Source: Lagopus muta (Eukaryota > Chordata > Aves > Galliformes > Phasianidae). From it: DNA of 64,000 bases. Shown piece by piece: positions 53,200 to 64,000 of this stretch. The position numbers and the translations under genes are program-made. The stretch is taken from the NCBI RefSeq assembly GCF_023343835.1, contig NC_064437.1:8521001-8585000 (forward strand), written 5' to 3'. Within the stretch, counting starts at the first letter, position 1, and every line of letters starts with the position of its first letter. The notes below the pieces were generated by a model. It ran no database searches. It had not been told where the DNA came from and saw nothing but the letters and a program-made list of their open reading frames with translations.

Positions 53200-54175
53200 C
53201 CACAGACATAGAAAAGCCAAACATTGGGGCAGGAGGCAGAGCACTGCGGGCAGGAGCACTGCCATTCCTTGCCCCAGGTTGGGGAGAAAATGTGACCTCT
53301 TCAGCTCCTTTGTGAGAAAAAGCAGGGATGAGGTGTCCCCATTCCAGAGCAGGGTTTTGGCAGAGTGCAGCCTGGGTAGTTCCCAAGCCCAGGTCCTGCT
53401 TGGGGCTGTGCTGCTGGCAGGGGACAGAGCCAGCTGTCCCAGTGCGCGGCAGTCACCCCTGCGTCACTGTCTGTGTGCCAGTCCTGCTGCCGCGATGTGC
53501 TCCTCTGAGTGCCAGGAAGGGGAGAGGTGCAACGAGCAGGAAAAGGGATTGGAGTTATAAATAATGTGGGGGCATCTCCTGCTGTCCCCGAGCGTGTGAC
53601 CGAGTGGTGGCAGGGCAGTATGCGGATGGCAGCGGGGACACTTTCCTTTCAGGCGGTATTTTGGGATGCAGCCATGAGCAGCCAGCATTTGGCTTGGGAA
53701 ATCAGCCCCAGAGTGCCTGTGAGACAGCCAAAAGGAAGGGGGTGAGCCTTCCCCTGGCCAGAGCATGTCTAGGCTGCATTGCCCCTCCACTGCCCCTTCC
53801 CATATTTCCTCCCCTGGGGTTGGCGCTGGAGAGCCCCCTGAGCAGTGTTAAAAAATGGGGAAAACTCATCTGAAAACTGCATGGAGTGGGCAAATGGAGG
53901 CAAGTGGTCCCCTGTGCAGATGTCTGGTTCTGGCTCCCCTCATCTGAAAATAATACAATGCAAACAAATTAACGCTGGGGAGGGGGGAAAAAAGAGAGCA
54001 AGAGCCTAGCTAGCAACATGAGATAGGGAGAGCAGCTAAAAATAACAGATCCCCCAGGGCGCGGGGAGAAACACGACAAGGATGTGCACACTTGCAATCC
54101 CAGAAGGAGCCTCTCGCCTCTCCAGCTGCTCTGGCCCAAATGAAGATGAGGCAGCGAGAAAAGAGGGGAAAGCCT

Positions 54176-54245
54176 CTGGGTTGGCCGAGCCTAAGAGATG
54201 GCCAAACCTATGGAATGGCTGAGCCCAGGGAATGGCCAAACCGTG
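54176..54245 (+). repeat. Two-copy tandem repeat
   Basis: Two imperfect copies of a roughly 30-bp unit containing GGCYGAGCCYA and GAATGGCC/GATGGCCAAACC, in the long PIK3R3 intron. Confidence 0.6.
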
Positions 54246-55528
54246 CACTGGGAGCAGTGCTTCCCACTAGTGCTGGGGATGAAGCAAGGGATTTCTGCTC
54301 ACTACCCTGAGAAGCTGAGCTGGGGGAAGACATCAGTGCCGTCATTTTGGTGGCTGAGCTGAGTTGAGGTCTCTGTCAGCACTCCCTCTCCTCCATCTCA
54401 GATCAGATTATCACGCTGCTCCCAGTATCCTCACAATGTGAACGGAGCCCAAGCTCTGCCAGCATCCCTAAGGATGCAGCAGAGGATGGGGTATCCCAAG
54501 CACGCAGGATACCCTTGGCTGGCAGGCGTGCCTGACCCACTTGCTGCATTCTTCAGTCAGATGGCAGTGGGAGACCCCAGTGGTGCTGCCTTCGTGGCTA
54601 ATTTTAGCCCGTGTTTAATTAATGATGGAGCGAGGAGGGTAGCAGCAAGACAGTGAGCCCAGCCCCTGCCTGCTGCTAGAGGAATGGGGGCAACGTGCAG
54701 GGACGTGGTGTGCGACAGCAGGACCAGCTACCAGCGGAAGCATCTCTCCACTCAGATTGAAGCCCTTTTCCTCCTCAGCCATGTGGCCAGGGCTGATAAG
54801 GGGCTAGGGAAACCCAGAGTATTGTGCTGCCAAACAATAATCACAGGGAGGAATCACGGCTGGGAGGAAGCAGGGGGCTGGGGTGAGGACTGAGCCCCTC
54901 CACGTGCTTTCTGGAAATAATTCCCCACTTTCTGTCCAACGTTTTGGGATGGCTCCAGCAAGTATCACCCTTCTGGTTTGGGGCTGAGCCCAGTGCGATC
55001 CTGGTGGTGTCAGGGGGGTGGCAGTGGCTGGTGGCTGCTGGTGACACGGTTATTCTCCAGGCCTGCCCGGCTTTAAAATCTATTAACGTCACTTGGCCGA
55101 TCGAGCCGGGAGCTGCACAGGCAGCTGAAATGCTGGGGCACAGATCAGATCAGAGCAGGATTTCAATTACAGTAATCAAAGGTGACACAGATAAGGAACC
55201 TCTGCTCTATGAAACCACGACAGCTGTCCTCTGGCTCAAACCAGTGCACATTGAGAGCGGCTCCATCAAAATCACTGAAGTGGTACTCGGGTAAAATTGG
55301 ATTGCGAATCCATTTTTATCTGGCATGGTGGAAAACGCTTTCCCTGTGCTCCCTGGGGAAGAAAAGCAGCTTCCTAGGGGGGAACAGACATGGCAGAGGG
55401 GACATCGCCCGACAGCCCTGCAATGCTCCTAGGACAGCTGATGCTGGAGATAACCAGAGGCTCAGGTGCATTGAGCTTGGTACTCTCCAGCAAGTCCTGG
55501 ACATGCTTTTGGGTCCCTGAGCAGAAAA

Positions 55529-55690
55529 ATCATATAATCATAGAATCACAGAATGGGTTGGGTTGAAAGGGAAGTTAAAGCCCCTGAAGTTCCAAATCCT
55601 GCCATGGACAGCCCATCCAGCCTGGCTTTCGGCATCTCCAGGGATGGGGCATTCACAGCTCTCTGGGCAGCTGTGCCAGCCTTGATCTGC
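55529..55690 (-). repeat. CR1 LINE fragment
   Basis: Reverse-complement CR1: ATAATCATAGAATCACAGAA, GGGTTGGGTTGAAAGGG, then TCTCCAGGGATGGGGCATTC. Confidence 0.94.
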
Positions 55691-58187
55691 TAGAAGTCAA
55701 CTAGAAACAAAGTTTGGAGCTTTCTGGATCTTGGTAAAAGCTGAAGTCATAGTTTAGGGCATTGCAGAACATCCAAACAGCCCTGATGGCCTTTTGGTCC
55801 AGCGGCCCAAAGGTCCTCAGTGTTGGCTGCTCATCTTCTGCTCTGTTGGCTGACTTCTTTCATTTGAAGAAACACTGGAAGGGTTTCTGCAGTGGTGGGG
55901 GTTTTGATAATGCCCCACCTGGCCAACCTCACTCTGTGTTATGGCCATGATCAGCCATAACCATCCGTCTTCTGCACATTTATCAGCGCAGTTCCGCTCC
56001 ACTGCCTCCACCAGCTCTTGCCATAAAAGCATTAAACTGAAACATCTGGAGTGTCTCAGCATGAGAAACCCAAGTGTTCTGGGGTCCGGAACAGCATGGA
56101 TGATTCAAGACAAATTCCCAAGCCACCAGGCTCAACCTGAGCTTGCTCTTTCCAGCCAGAAGCCTATCCAAGTGTCTTCATCCCTGCTGCTAGTGGAGCA
56201 TCCAGCTCTGACTTTTCCCTTGCAGAAAGAAATAGAAAAACCCCCATGTGTGCAGCACATCCCTCCCTAGAGCTGAAGGGTCCCTTAACTTCAAGAAGGG
56301 TGGATGCAGAATAAGGGGTTTTGCCATCCGGATTCCTTCTGGGCGCCTCCTGCTCGCCCATGGCCCCACAGTGCTGCCTTTCAGCAATTAATCTGGGCAT
56401 GCTTTACATTAACGAGTCTCCCCACTTTAAATTATAAATGGCCCTCAGCATGTGTGCACACAAGCGCACGTGTGTGCGTGGAGAATCCTTTAAGGCCATC
56501 ATTAGCCGTAATTAGCAGGATCTGTCACTCATCTTTGGCAGTTAACGATGAAGCCCTGAGTCACAGGGATCCGGCGGCGGATAAAATAAACACGATTTCA
56601 AACAGTTTGGAAATAACAAGCCCTTATTAATCAGACAAGCCCCAGAGGGGAGTGCTTGGAAAAGCAGCAGCATCTCTGCCATCTCCACAAGCAGAGCTGG
56701 AGGGCTCTGATATCCCATCCTGCTCCAATCCCTAAAATACGGGTTTGGGATGTGCTAAGGTTTGAAGACTTTGAGCAGGCAAAATCCATCCAGAAAGTGC
56801 TTCTGCACAGGTCTTCTTTGGGTGAAGGGCTTGGGATCTAGCCCTGGATGCATTATAGGGGCACACAAGAGGCAACAGGAGCATTCCCAGGGTTCCACAG
56901 CATGGAGCTGAGCAGAATCTGGGGACAGGGTTGGCATGAAGGATGATTCCTACAGAACAAGGGGAGCTGGGGAGATTTTGGCTGTCACAGCTGCAGCTAA
57001 ATCACAGCAAATAGGAGGGGAATGGGACACATGAGGCTGGATTATATTACAAAGGAGCAGTCCATCATGGGGTATTTAAAATAATCCGCTTAGATGCACA
57101 GTAGCAGATTTGGAGTGCTAAGGGAATTGAAGGCGCTGTAGCTTTGCAAGGCTGGATCAGATCTGGTGAAGATGCCACTTAGTACAGCACATCCTGTCCT
57201 GCTTTGCTGCCACAGGGGACAGGCACATGGTCCTGCAGCCTCACAAGGTAGCCCACCAGGATGTGTCCAAGGTGACACTGGTGATGCTGAGATGGGTGAC
57301 GATATCCCATGGCATTTTCCTGGGATGCACAGAGGATTCAACCCCTCTATGGGTGATGCTGAGCCCCACACATTCAAGCATGGTGAAACGGTGTTGGGAA
57401 TGCCCAGAGGAGAACCGTACCTGTGCTGCTGGGGGATGCCAACCTCATCCATGGGCACCTGTGACTCTGCTGGGGCTGGAGATGCCCAGAGATGGATGTC
57501 AGGGGCTACATGGGATTGTTGGTACTTCTCTCTGATTAATGGGGAAATGGGGAAACAGATGATAATGCTTTTCCCCAGTGTGGGCATGCAAGTTGCATTA
57601 GCATACCTAGGGATAGACCACTGATGCTAAGAGCTGGTAGGTTCTCAGTTGGCATGCAGAACCCCAGCAGATTTGTAGGCTCTGAGCATCCCTGCATTGC
57701 TCCTCCAAGTCAAACTGAAAGCTCAGCCCCAGGAAGAGGCATTTCCCAAAAGAGCATCCTTCCAACAGCAGATTTCCATCCTGGGCTCATAGTCCCACAC
57801 CTCTAGACTGATCTCAGGGCTTCGAGCCATGAAGGCAGACCGTGCAGTACCCCTGTCACTCATGATGCCCCAGCCATCATACTGCCTGTCCCTTTGGGTC
57901 CAGCACCATGCCCACAAAATCCATGGCCACGTCTGATTAGGCTATGGGACCACCTGCTCCTCTCTTTGCCCTTCTCTTGCGCCCTCTGTCCCCTCATCAC
58001 CCCTGCTCTGTGCTCCTGTGCTGTACTCCTCTGGGTTTAACAACTGTCCCCAGCTCCCCTCAGTATTAATCCAGGAGAGGATTAAGGTTAACAAGCTCCT
58101 GGAGCCACCTAGCCCTCGTGCCTGCACAGGCGGACTGATGTGTCCTGGCCCCAGAGAGGGCACGGTGCCCTCAGTATTCCTGCAAGC

Positions 58188-58285
58188 CCAAGAGGTAGGG
58201 ATGGGGTTGGGGATGGGGATAGTGTTCAGGCTAGGGGTGAGAATGGGGTTGAGGGTGAGAATGAGGATGGAGACAGAGGGGCCTC
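58188..58285 (+). repeat. GGGGATGG/GGGTGAGAATG low-complexity tract
   Basis: Irregular repetition of GGGATGGGGTTGG and GGGTGAGAATGGGG. The open frames over it are composition effects. Confidence 0.7.
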
Positions 58286-61039
58286 GGGCTCTCCCCCATT
58301 TCTTCTCATCCTCTGGTCTCTAGATAGGTCTGGACTCATGACAGCTCGTTTGAATGCACGGAAAATATCTTAATCCCAGTAAACCCATGATCCTCATGGT
58401 GCTGCCCCCAGAGCCCCCTACTCCAGACTTAAGACCCAGGGGTATACAACCTGTGGAGATAGGGAGGACAGGGTACTGAAGATGCTACTGCCATGGAGCA
58501 GGATGGTCTAAGCAGAGCTGCCTCCCTCTTGTGTCCACCTATTGCTAACCCTTTTGAGAACAGGGCTTTTAGAGAGAGCAGAGGTGAAATGTTTCTATAT
58601 AGTCATGTATTTTGCTATTTCTATGTGATTCCTATATGTATCACACCCATCATAGCCCCTGATCCTCTCACGCATTGTCTCACTGATTAGGGGGGTATGG
58701 ATATGGCTGCTCCCTGGCATGCGGGGCAGCAGAGCACCCTGTTCCTGTCACCAGCCTAATTCCATATCACCAGGAGTTGCCTTCACCTGCCCTGACCCAC
58801 GAGCCATAATCCCCCTCCTGCTGCACCCGCAGCATGCAGATGAGTTGTCTCAGCAGCTGGTCCCGGCTGGGTGAGCTGAGGCCAGCACAGGGCTGGTGGC
58901 TGATGGCTGGAGGACAAGGGATGAGGAACAGGAACATCCTCTGCTGAGGAAGCAGGATGACTGAGCTCCCACTTGTGCCAGTCCCAGGCTGCCAGCAGTA
59001 AGCCCATCCCATAGAGAAGGGGGCACTGGATGAGGGGAACACAAACAGCACCTAGACTGGGGAGGAGGGAGAGGAAGAGAGGCTCTGCCCCATCTCTGGG
59101 GTCTATAAATAGGCAAAAGGAACCAAAAAATGCTGTCCGAAGTTGTGTCTCCTATATTTGTAAGAAGCAAAGAAGATGCTGGGATAGTGGCTGAGCTGAG
59201 CTTTTAACCAGGCAGATTACACTTAGCAGGAGCATTTACCTCTGCCTTTAATCCGCCTCCACAAAGACTTGCTAACTCCTTCCCGTATTTAACTGGAAGG
59301 CTTGAACTCTTCATGCTGTCTATGTTCCCTGAGCACCCAATGCCCTCTCGGGGGACTCCTATAGGAGTGGGCACTTTCCTCATTTTTCCCATGCTTTTGC
59401 TCCAGGTTAAGCATCACTTCAGTGATGCTTAAGATGAATGGCTATTTGTTGTCAGCATAGCCACAGGCTGTTGCTGCTTGTCACTCTGGTGGATTTTCCA
59501 TAGGGCTCAGGTGGTGCCATATGGGATGACCTGGCCCCTGGATTGGTGAGGTCCTCAAAGCCCTAACACAAGTGGGTCAGTGCTGGAGGCACAAATCCAT
59601 CCCTGCTCTTAGGAACAGGCTTGATACAGCTTTGCCACCTCACACTTTGACAGGCCTTTCTCAAAATGCAGGGTTGGACAATGATGCCAGCTATGACCTG
59701 CAAAAGGCCAGGACAGGGGGTAGCCCGGGTCACCCCCGGAGTGTCTCTGTCACAAGGCACTGAGGTTCTCTCATCTGGACTTTGCTGAGCAAAACTCATT
59801 GTTGCTCTCAACTAAAAAGCAAGAGAAGAGCTCTGGCTGTTTGGCAAGCGAAGGCGGTCTTATGTTCAGCTGGATTTCTGTAGGAACAGAAAACATTCGC
59901 AGCCGGCGTGGGACAGCGGGGGCAGCAAGGGGCTGCTGCCAGGGACAAGCATGGGGGCTGGCAGGGAGGCGGGAGCCCAGCACGATGCAAAGCAGGCAGT
60001 AATTCTGTGCCAGGTCTGCAGGCTGGGATGGGAAGGAAGCATGAGCCGAGGCAGCAGAGCCAGGGCTGAGACGTCGTCTGGCTTCTGGGAAGCAGTAGCT
60101 ATGGGAAATGTGGGCTGCCCCAGCCAAAGGAGTTATGAATACTTATCCTATGGGATTTGCTGCAGTGTTGGTTGAAGTGAAGGGCTCCCTGTCCCTGCTG
60201 CCGGTGTGGGGCTAAGCAGGGATGCCCACAGGCATCCCTAAGGCCCTCCGGTCCCAATTCTTGGCCAATCACAAGCTCAGGTTGTTCTGTGCTATCCCCA
60301 CATTGCCATCCCCATCTCCATTCACCATCTCATTCATCACAACAATGAATGAGTTGTTTGGGCAGCTTCCTTGTCCCACTGTAGCTTCCATAGGTTGCAA
60401 TCTCCATCAGAAGGACTGTGGGGATTTCTTCTTTCTTGGATGAGTGTGAGATCAGTGCCTTGCTGAGGTGTCACTCTAGCTATCCTTTAAAGGCAGCAGT
60501 GGGAGGTAGGTGAGGAACACATGTGCTCCATCCCTTTTCTTGGATGGGTAACCCCAAGCACTTAGAAATGCCAAGAGCTGGCTCAAAGAAGAGTTCCTCT
60601 GAGCCCTTGAGAAGCCTTTGGGATCATATTTTGCATTTATTTGTCCGTTATCAAAAGGATTTTTTTCCCCATCTTACTGTTAACTGGAAAGCACCGAGAG
60701 TCTCATGTCATCGGTGCACATGAATCTTGGGGCTGCAGACACTGCTGAGACCCCAACAGCCTTCCCACCCCAGAGCATCACACCACAGCAGCCCAGGGCG
60801 ACAGTGATGTGGAAGTTTCCATTCCCACCAACCCTTCATTCAGGCACTCATAACTCTGTCTGATATGTTTTTCTTTTTCTCTCTCCTTCGGGGATAAATT
60901 TTTCTGGCTTTGTGCAAAAATGGCTCCGAAGTACTTTGGGAGTGGAAACCTCCCATTAATCTTAATCTTAATATTAATCTTCCCCCTCCTTTTATGAAGA
61001 GCTTTCACCCAAATGGCTGGGGACTGAAGGTAGCACTTG

Positions 61040-61200
61040 ATAAGGAAACAGCCCTTGCTGAAGGGATATTCCCCATCCCTGGAGATGCTCAAGGATAGGC
61101 TGGATGGGGCCTTGGGCAGCTGACCTGGTGGGACATGTCCCTGCCCATGGTAGTTAGGGTTGGAACTGGATGGGCTTTCCAAAACAAGACATGTTAGGGC
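61040..61200 (+). repeat. CR1 LINE fragment (sense)
   Basis: Sense CR1 middle-to-3' block: CCATCCCTGGAGATGCTCAA, GGCTGGATGGGGCCTTGGGC and GGTTGGAACTGGATGG. It lacks a clean ATTCTATG end. Confidence 0.85.
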
Positions 61201-61249
61201 CATCCATCAGTATCTGTTTCTTTACTTTATCCCACCTAGCCTCCAAGAA

Positions 61250-61468
61250 ATTAGAGTCACAGAATCACTGAGGCTAGAAAAGTCTTCTGATATCACCCAG
61301 TCCAACCCCAGCCCACCATGCCCACTGACCGCATCCCTCAGTGCCACAACGCCATGGTTCTGGATCACCTCCAGGGATGGTGACACCTCCACCCCCCTGG
61401 GCAGCTGTGCCAGCGCATCACTGCTCCTTCTGAGAAGAAATTTGTCCTAATATCCAACCTGAACTGAT
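61250..61468 (-). repeat. CR1 LINE fragment
   Basis: Reverse-complement CR1: GAGTCACAGAATCACTGAGG, ACCCAGTCCAACCCC, CCCTCAGTGCCACAACGCC and GTCCTAATATCCAACCTGAA. It is 50 bp from a sense copy, so the pair forms an inverted arrangement. Confidence 0.93.
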
Positions 61469-62163
61469 GCTCTTCACTTGGGAACTCAGAATTATGCAAC
61501 CAAATCATGGTGTCCCAATCTCTGGTTGCCCAGTGAAGGCATCACATCCATGCAGTGGTTTATAAGCACTAACCCTACATAGGGCTGTTTGTTTTATTTC
61601 TCCACTCGGCATTCAGAGGCCATTCTTTCTTGCACTTATTTACTGCTAAGCAGAGAAAGCCAGGGAGAATGATCTCCAAAGCAAACAGAGCCATGTTTCC
61701 ATTTGGGAAAAGTGACAGGGAAAGCGCATGGAGCAAGGAGCAGCACACGATGGATTGCATGCGTGCAACTGCGAGGAGAGCAGCAGCCAATGCGCCGCCT
61801 GCGCTGAATTCCTGGCCTGGATGGAAGGCCAGATGGATGGCTTCTCACACCCCCAGGAGTCCCTGCTCTGGGTCTATCCAACAGCAGCGAGAGGTGCTGT
61901 GCTGTGCCACCTCCAGACCTGGGGACCCTCAGGTCCCAGGGGTGGCAGCAGTACAGGGACATCTCTGTGTCCCCAGATTTGCTGCTGCATTCTTCTCTCC
62001 AATGCTCGCAGTGTGATTAAACTATGAGCTGCTCTGTTTATTAAAAGAAAGAGTTATGGCAGGAAGGGATTGGGATTATTTCTCTCCTCCATGAATAAAG
62101 TTCTACAGTTCCTCTTAAAATCAGACCTGAGGAATTTACAGAGTGGTTATTGTACATTCCTTG

Positions 62164-62188
62164 CAAAAAAAAAAAAAAAAAAAAAAAA
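62164..62188 (+). repeat. A homopolymer
   Basis: A run of about 23 A, with no recognisable retroposon body upstream. Confidence 0.9.
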
Positions 62189-63330
62189 TCCGAGCGAGCA
62201 GTGCCAGTGCATTAAAGTAATGAATAAAGGAAGTGAAAAATATTTAAAATTCCTATACAGTGTTACATTTCAAAAATGTCCTGGTTGCAGAACTGGGGGA
62301 AGGTGGCTCTTTTCTCCCTAATTTCTCTGAACTTGTTACAAGTCTCCTTCCATTTTGCTCACCATTTCCAGGCGAGGCCCTGGCACGGTGACAGAGATGT
62401 GAAGTGCACAAAGGGACCGGAGTGTGGTCTGATCATTCTGTAACTGGAGCTGCCCGAGGCAATTTTTTTTTTTTCAAGCCAGTGTAAATGGGGATGGCTG
62501 AAACCCTCCACAGTCGGTCTGCCAGGGTTCTCCTGTAACGGATTGCTCCGTTTAACTCTGTTTGCTGGTGAAATGACAGGAGGAATTAGTGTAGGCGGAG
62601 ATAGAAGGTGAATGGCAGCTCCATGGCCCCACGGACCCCGGAGTGCCATAGCCCAGGGTGTGGGCAGCCCTGCCCCTCTGCAAAGGACCCTAAGTGCTGG
62701 CAGTGTGTGGGGAGAAAAGTGCCCACTGTAGGGCCATGGGTCCTGGAGCACTGTGCATAGCTGCGGGCTGGCACTGGGATGGGGACGATCCAAGTGTCCA
62801 AGTTGCAATCCTTTTGAACAGGATTTGCATTCTGCTTTGGCGCTGCGGAGGTTTGGTTTATGTAAGAGTGTGAGTGTTCTGGGGGAGCCGGGTGGGAGCA
62901 CTGTCCTGCAGAGGGGATGCTGGGGGTGGATATGAGCACATGAGCGTGTGCTGCTCCGGAGATGTTCGGACACCTCCACTCCTCTGAAGTTTGGCAGCAA
63001 TGATGCCCTGAGGCTAGAGATGTACCTTTCGCTTTTCCCATGAAATTCCACTCTGGTTTGGCTGAGTTATTAAAAAAAAAAAAAAAAGAAAGAAAAGTTT
63101 GAAAATCGCCATTTCCCTTCTGCTGCCTGCATTCCTCAGGAAAACTTTGGCAGCCTGTCAACACAATAACTGAACGTGAACTTTCTGAAGAGCTGGCCCA
63201 GCACTGCTTGCCAAAGCAGCACTCTGGAGCACCGTGTCCTTTCCCTCACCCCCTGCCCACCCCTCTTGCCCCCATCCTGGGTACCCCTCTCCTAACCTAT
63301 ATTGTACTAATTGATTTAAAAGACCTTATG

Positions 63331-63352
63331 CTTTTTTTTTTTTTTTTTTTTA
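63331..63352 (+). repeat. T homopolymer
   Basis: A run of about 21 T inside an AT-rich stretch at 63290-63660 that has no coding potential I can support. Confidence 0.9.
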
Positions 63353-64000
63353 ATGTTAAAAGAATGTTGTTTACAATGCAAAGCCAAGTGCTTTTAAGTT
63401 AGGAAATGCCAAATGTATGATTTCTTGCAAGTCCAGCTCTGTGCATGCATTGTACTGCAATCCCTGTGTACGTGAGCCCGTATTTTGGCCCCTCTCATTG
63501 CAGCGTGCCCAGCACCAGAGAAGGGGATGCAGGCTGCCCAGCCAGTTGTAAATAAGACACTTCCTAACATAGAAGTGTTTCATTTAGATGCTTTTGTAAC
63601 CACATATTATTCTTTAATACAGGTTTTTCATGCAATATATAATTTTCAAACCAAAGCACCCTACTTGGGGATGCTTGCCGAGCTTTTCCTCACCACAGAA
63701 ATGTGGCCACAGCTGGGGTGGAGCAAGGCAACACTTTTGCAGCCTACAAGGGTACAAACCAAAGCTTTAAATCATCGAGGAGGAGGCACAGTCCCTGCTA
63801 GAAGCAGAAGGAAACATGGGGAGGAAACCTGCTGTCACTTCACCCCGTCACCTCAGCATAGCACAGGGGTTAATACCCTTAATCTGGTGGCAAATGCTTT
63901 GCAGTCTCTGTGGTATTTCAGGGGCTGGGACTGTGTAATTGCAGGGGAAGATGCAGTCTGCTCCATCCTGTGCGGGATGCAGCCATAGGTTCAGTAGTTC

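Larger units (their letters stand above)
51583..64000 (+). other. PIK3R3: Long PIK3R3 intron running off the window
   Basis: After the donor at 51583 I found no exon with the expected ALPPKPPKP linker or SH2 sequence, and no exon resembling the p55-gamma start MYNTVWSMD. At least 12.4 kb is therefore intronic. It holds several motif-rich AT-rich patches (52.4-53.1, 55.08-55.20, 56.39-56.64, 62.1-62.6 and 63.3-63.66 kb), CR1 pieces and A/T homopolymers. An alternative promoter for a short form could lie here or beyond. Confidence 0.65.

Noticed and set aside
62359-63164. Minus-strand open frames of 230 and 192 codons
   Set aside because: They overlap each other in different frames, cross homopolymers and show no domain, so chance is the simplest explanation.

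Overview
The window is vertebrate nuclear DNA, most likely from a galliform bird and probably chicken. Intron-containing genes with GT/AG junctions are orthologous to human 1p34 genes, and the only interspersed repeats I recognise are CR1 LINE ends, typical of birds. There are no Alu/L1 copies, no operons, no tRNA or rRNA genes, and no recognisable LTR or retroviral element.

Layout, left to right. (1) 322-6805, + strand: a two-exon gene for a small glycosylated single-pass membrane protein that I do not recognise. (2) 6.8-11 kb: non-coding sequence with two CR1 pieces. (3) 11.0-15.4 kb, - strand: LURAP1, two coding exons. (4) 15.4-15.75 kb: a CpG-rich divergent promoter shared by LURAP1 and POMGNT1. 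(5) 16288-27250, + strand: POMGNT1, all 21 coding exons and a 659-residue product, with a long 3' UTR to about 29.7 kb. (6) 29.7-34.25 kb: non-coding, with two CR1 ends and an HNF1/GATA motif cluster. (7) 34836-37914, - strand: TSPAN1, seven coding exons and 238 residues, with a 5' non-coding exon ending at 38076. (8) 38.2-40.2 kb: spacer with a 15-bp minisatellite. (9) 40.2-64 kb, + strand: the 5' part of PIK3R3. It has a GC-rich first exon and six coding exons for an SH3 domain and a RhoGAP-like (BH) domain, then an intron that runs off the window.

The order LURAP1-POMGNT1-TSPAN1-PIK3R3 matches the human order. The neighbour beyond LURAP1 is not RAD54L, which is next to LURAP1 in human. The genes do not form a pathway: POMGNT1 is a Golgi O-mannose glycan enzyme, LURAP1 a cytoplasmic adaptor, TSPAN1 an epithelial tetraspanin, and PIK3R3 a PI3-kinase regulatory subunit.

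The two most notable results are these. The PIK3R3 locus here encodes a p85-type N-terminus (SH3 plus BH) that the familiar human p55-gamma protein lacks. The first gene encodes a membrane protein whose N-terminal layout loosely recalls KCNE channel subunits. Coding coordinates come from reading splice junctions and checking frame. UTR ends and regulatory sites are inferred from motifs only.
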